DNA of 5,703 bases from JAFLCA01 sp041907145. GTDB lineage: Bacteria; Bdellovibrionota_C; UBA2361; JAFLCA01. Both the position numbers and the translations under genes were made by a program. Positions 5,309-5,703 of the stretch are shown here, piece by piece. The notes under the pieces were generated by a model. That model did no database searches. It worked only from the letters and a program-made list of their open reading frames with translations, and had not been told where the DNA came from. Where the stretch lies: assembly GCA_041907145.1 (NCBI GenBank), contig JAYRHW010000257.1, positions 1 to 5,703 on the forward strand. Direction: 5' to 3'. Within the stretch, counting starts at the first letter, position 1. Each line of letters opens with the position of its first letter.

Positions 5309-5703
5309 CTAGGGCTTAAGCGTAAAGTTGATTAAATTGTAGACGGACAAAAATGCCTGCCCGGGCTCATCCTCAAGGGGGAACGGCATGACCCGCACAC
5401 CCTGAATAAGTGCATGCTTTGGACTATTTTGCGCAGCAAGTCTCGGTAACATAAACCGCATTGACTCGCTCTTACGCTCAACATCAAAAATCAATGTTGA
5501 ACTCCAGTCCTCTGGCCCGGCATTTGGAGCACGACTTGGCGAGATGTATAGGACGCAATCATGATATTCTGGATTGACTTGCCAGGCGACTTCCGAGGAC
5601 ATAGCGGTAGCAAACACCGGAGCAGCAAACCTGCTCTGTTGTGGTCCCCTTAAATCGTTAAACGCACCTTCGCCGCCATGTACGGGAGCCACCGGAGCCA
5701 TAA
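5309..5703 (-). CDS. C-terminal part of an unrecognised protein, cut by the right edge
   Basis: The frame is open from the right edge to a TAG at 5309-5311, giving at least 130 residues. The first in-window Met (codon at 5699-5701) cannot be judged as a start because only two bases precede it. The sequence after it (APVAPVHGG) looks like an internal linker, not an N-terminus, so the gene is probably 5'-truncated by the window. The visible part is mixed alpha/beta-like with no motif I recognise: a Pro/Gly-rich stretch (1-30), a region with one cysteine (residue 49 from that Met), then VERKSESMRFMLPRLAAQ and a beta-like C-terminus FLSVYNLINFTLKP. It has no visible signal peptide in the window. 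It is co-oriented with the exported genes downstream and separated from the next by 114 bp, so it may belong to the same cluster. A shadow frame is possible but no competing frame is better here. Confidence 0.6.
   Translation of the reverse strand, partial: MAPVAPVHGGEGAFNDLRGPQQSRFAAPVFATAMSSEVAWQVNPEYHDCVLYISPSRAPNAGPEDWSSTLIFDVERKSESMRFMLPRLAAQNSPKHALIQGVRVMPFPLEDEPGQAFLSVYNLINFTLKP

Overview
This is a bacterial window with no RNA genes, insertion sequences or CRISPR repeats that I can see. The organism is most likely Gram-negative, probably a proteobacterium. That rests on a DjlA-like J domain on a membrane anchor and on small Sec-exported, cysteine-rich proteins of the kind found in a periplasm. 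Genus and species cannot be told from the sequence.

Left part, plus strand (26-3578). A very large reading frame (884 residues or more, open to the left edge) encodes a mostly disordered, coiled-coil and Pro/Arg/Glu-rich protein that I do not recognise. After a 205-bp gap comes a membrane-anchored protein with a C-terminal J domain and an intact HPD motif, which should recruit DnaK to the membrane. The two are adjacent and co-oriented, so a client or scaffold and co-chaperone pairing is possible but unproven.

Right part, minus strand (3599-5703). Four short genes point leftwards and converge on the J-domain gene with only 20 bp between stop codons. In transcription order they are: the C-terminal part of an unrecognised protein cut by the right edge; a six-cysteine exported protein; a 103-residue exported protein whose mature part looks like a single Sm/LSm-type beta-barrel; and a second six-cysteine exported protein. 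The two six-cysteine proteins share an F-P-G-x-Y-[LI]-T-L motif followed by a cysteine exactly 35 residues after the Phe, so they may be divergent relatives. Part of this block is visibly more AT-rich than the plus-strand genes.

The best candidate for something undescribed is this cassette of small exported proteins, with a predicted periplasmic Sm-like barrel between two related disulfide-type proteins. Repeated AGTTGCACT elements lie upstream of the last gene and may be operators.
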